A program made the position numbers and the translations under genes. Positions 63,896 to 64,000 of a DNA stretch of 64,000 bases are shown here, in pieces (position 1 is the first letter of the stretch; every line of letters begins with the position of its first letter). The DNA lies in assembly GCA_029204225.1 (NCBI GenBank), contig CM055094.1, positions 15,252,928-15,316,927 of the forward strand, given 5' to 3'. The notes under the pieces are model-generated. The model did no database searches. It saw only the letters and a list, made by a program, of their open reading frames with translations, and was not told the origin of the DNA. This DNA is from Diphasiastrum complanatum (taxonomy: Eukaryota; Streptophyta; Lycopodiopsida; Lycopodiales; Lycopodiaceae).

Positions 63896-64000
63896 TACAT
63901 CCTTCTTTAGGAGCAACAGGAAATGATGACAACACTTTATACCATTATAATTTATAGCATTTTGTCACTACTTTGTAGATGGACATATTTTGAATTATAT

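Overview
The window looks like nuclear repeat DNA from a land plant. The plant-type evidence is LTR retrotransposons primed by initiator-Met tRNA (TGGTATCAGAGC sites), chromodomain Ty3 elements, Ty1/copia elements, a BED-finger/DUF659 hAT family with plant-like introns, and many long (GA/CT)n microsatellites. Very large transposon content fits a big-genome plant; a fern or gymnosperm is plausible, but the sequence does not prove it. I found no convincing host gene, complete tRNA or rRNA. Essentially every recognisable coding region is a transposable element, most of them broken.

Layout. 1-0.53 kb: a hAT exon (minus). 1.5-5.8 kb: a same-orientation run of non-LTR retrotransposon (LINE) copies whose 3' ends finish in (TC)n instead of poly(A), each bounded by long (GA)n tracts. 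6.9-8.0 kb: an old direct-repeat family. 10.26-14.2 kb: a Ty3-related element (P3) with LTR, gag-like part, an unusual Ser/His/Asp/Cys-rich stretch and a protease, but no polymerase. 16.7-18.2 kb: hAT remnant. 19.4-20.8 kb: a small protease fragment between diverged direct repeats. 23.4-24.2 kb: a tract with a tRNA-like D-arm, possibly of organelle origin. 25.9-27.0 kb: 3' end of a Ty3 element (M2, minus). 27.4-29.8 kb: the best-preserved hAT gene (minus, at least 5 exons). 30.2-31.2 kb: a non-autonomous hAT-like element. 31.2-35.1 kb: nothing recognised.

35.1-58.2 kb is a nested stack, from outside in: LINE L5 (35139-35590 and 56757-58160); copia A (35622-37390 and 55099-56756); copia B (about 37600-39055); Ty3 element M1 (39056-40474 and 48241-51294, minus); Ty3 element P1 (40475-42010 and 46043-48240, plus, TSD GTACC); and a young chromovirus (42011-46042, minus, TSD CGTCA). 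A second truncated plus-strand Ty3 element, P2, occupies 51295-55098. A 637-bp hAT-type MITE with an array of G6/C6 hairpins sits in the copia A 3' LTR (55790-56426).

58.2-64 kb holds simple and tandem repeats, a plus-strand hAT pseudogene (59.4-60.7 kb), a recent 0.3-kb direct duplication (61.28/61.78 kb) and a LINE C-terminal scrap at the right edge.

The elements do not form a cooperating gene system. They are layers of insertion, deletion and probably methylation-driven decay. The most noteworthy signals are the (TC)n-tailed LINE family sitting inside (TC)n arrays, the Ty3 family with AGTTA...TAACT LTR ends proven by a target-site duplication, the recurrent CAG-to-TAG stops, the hairpin-array MITE and the polymerase-less P3 element.
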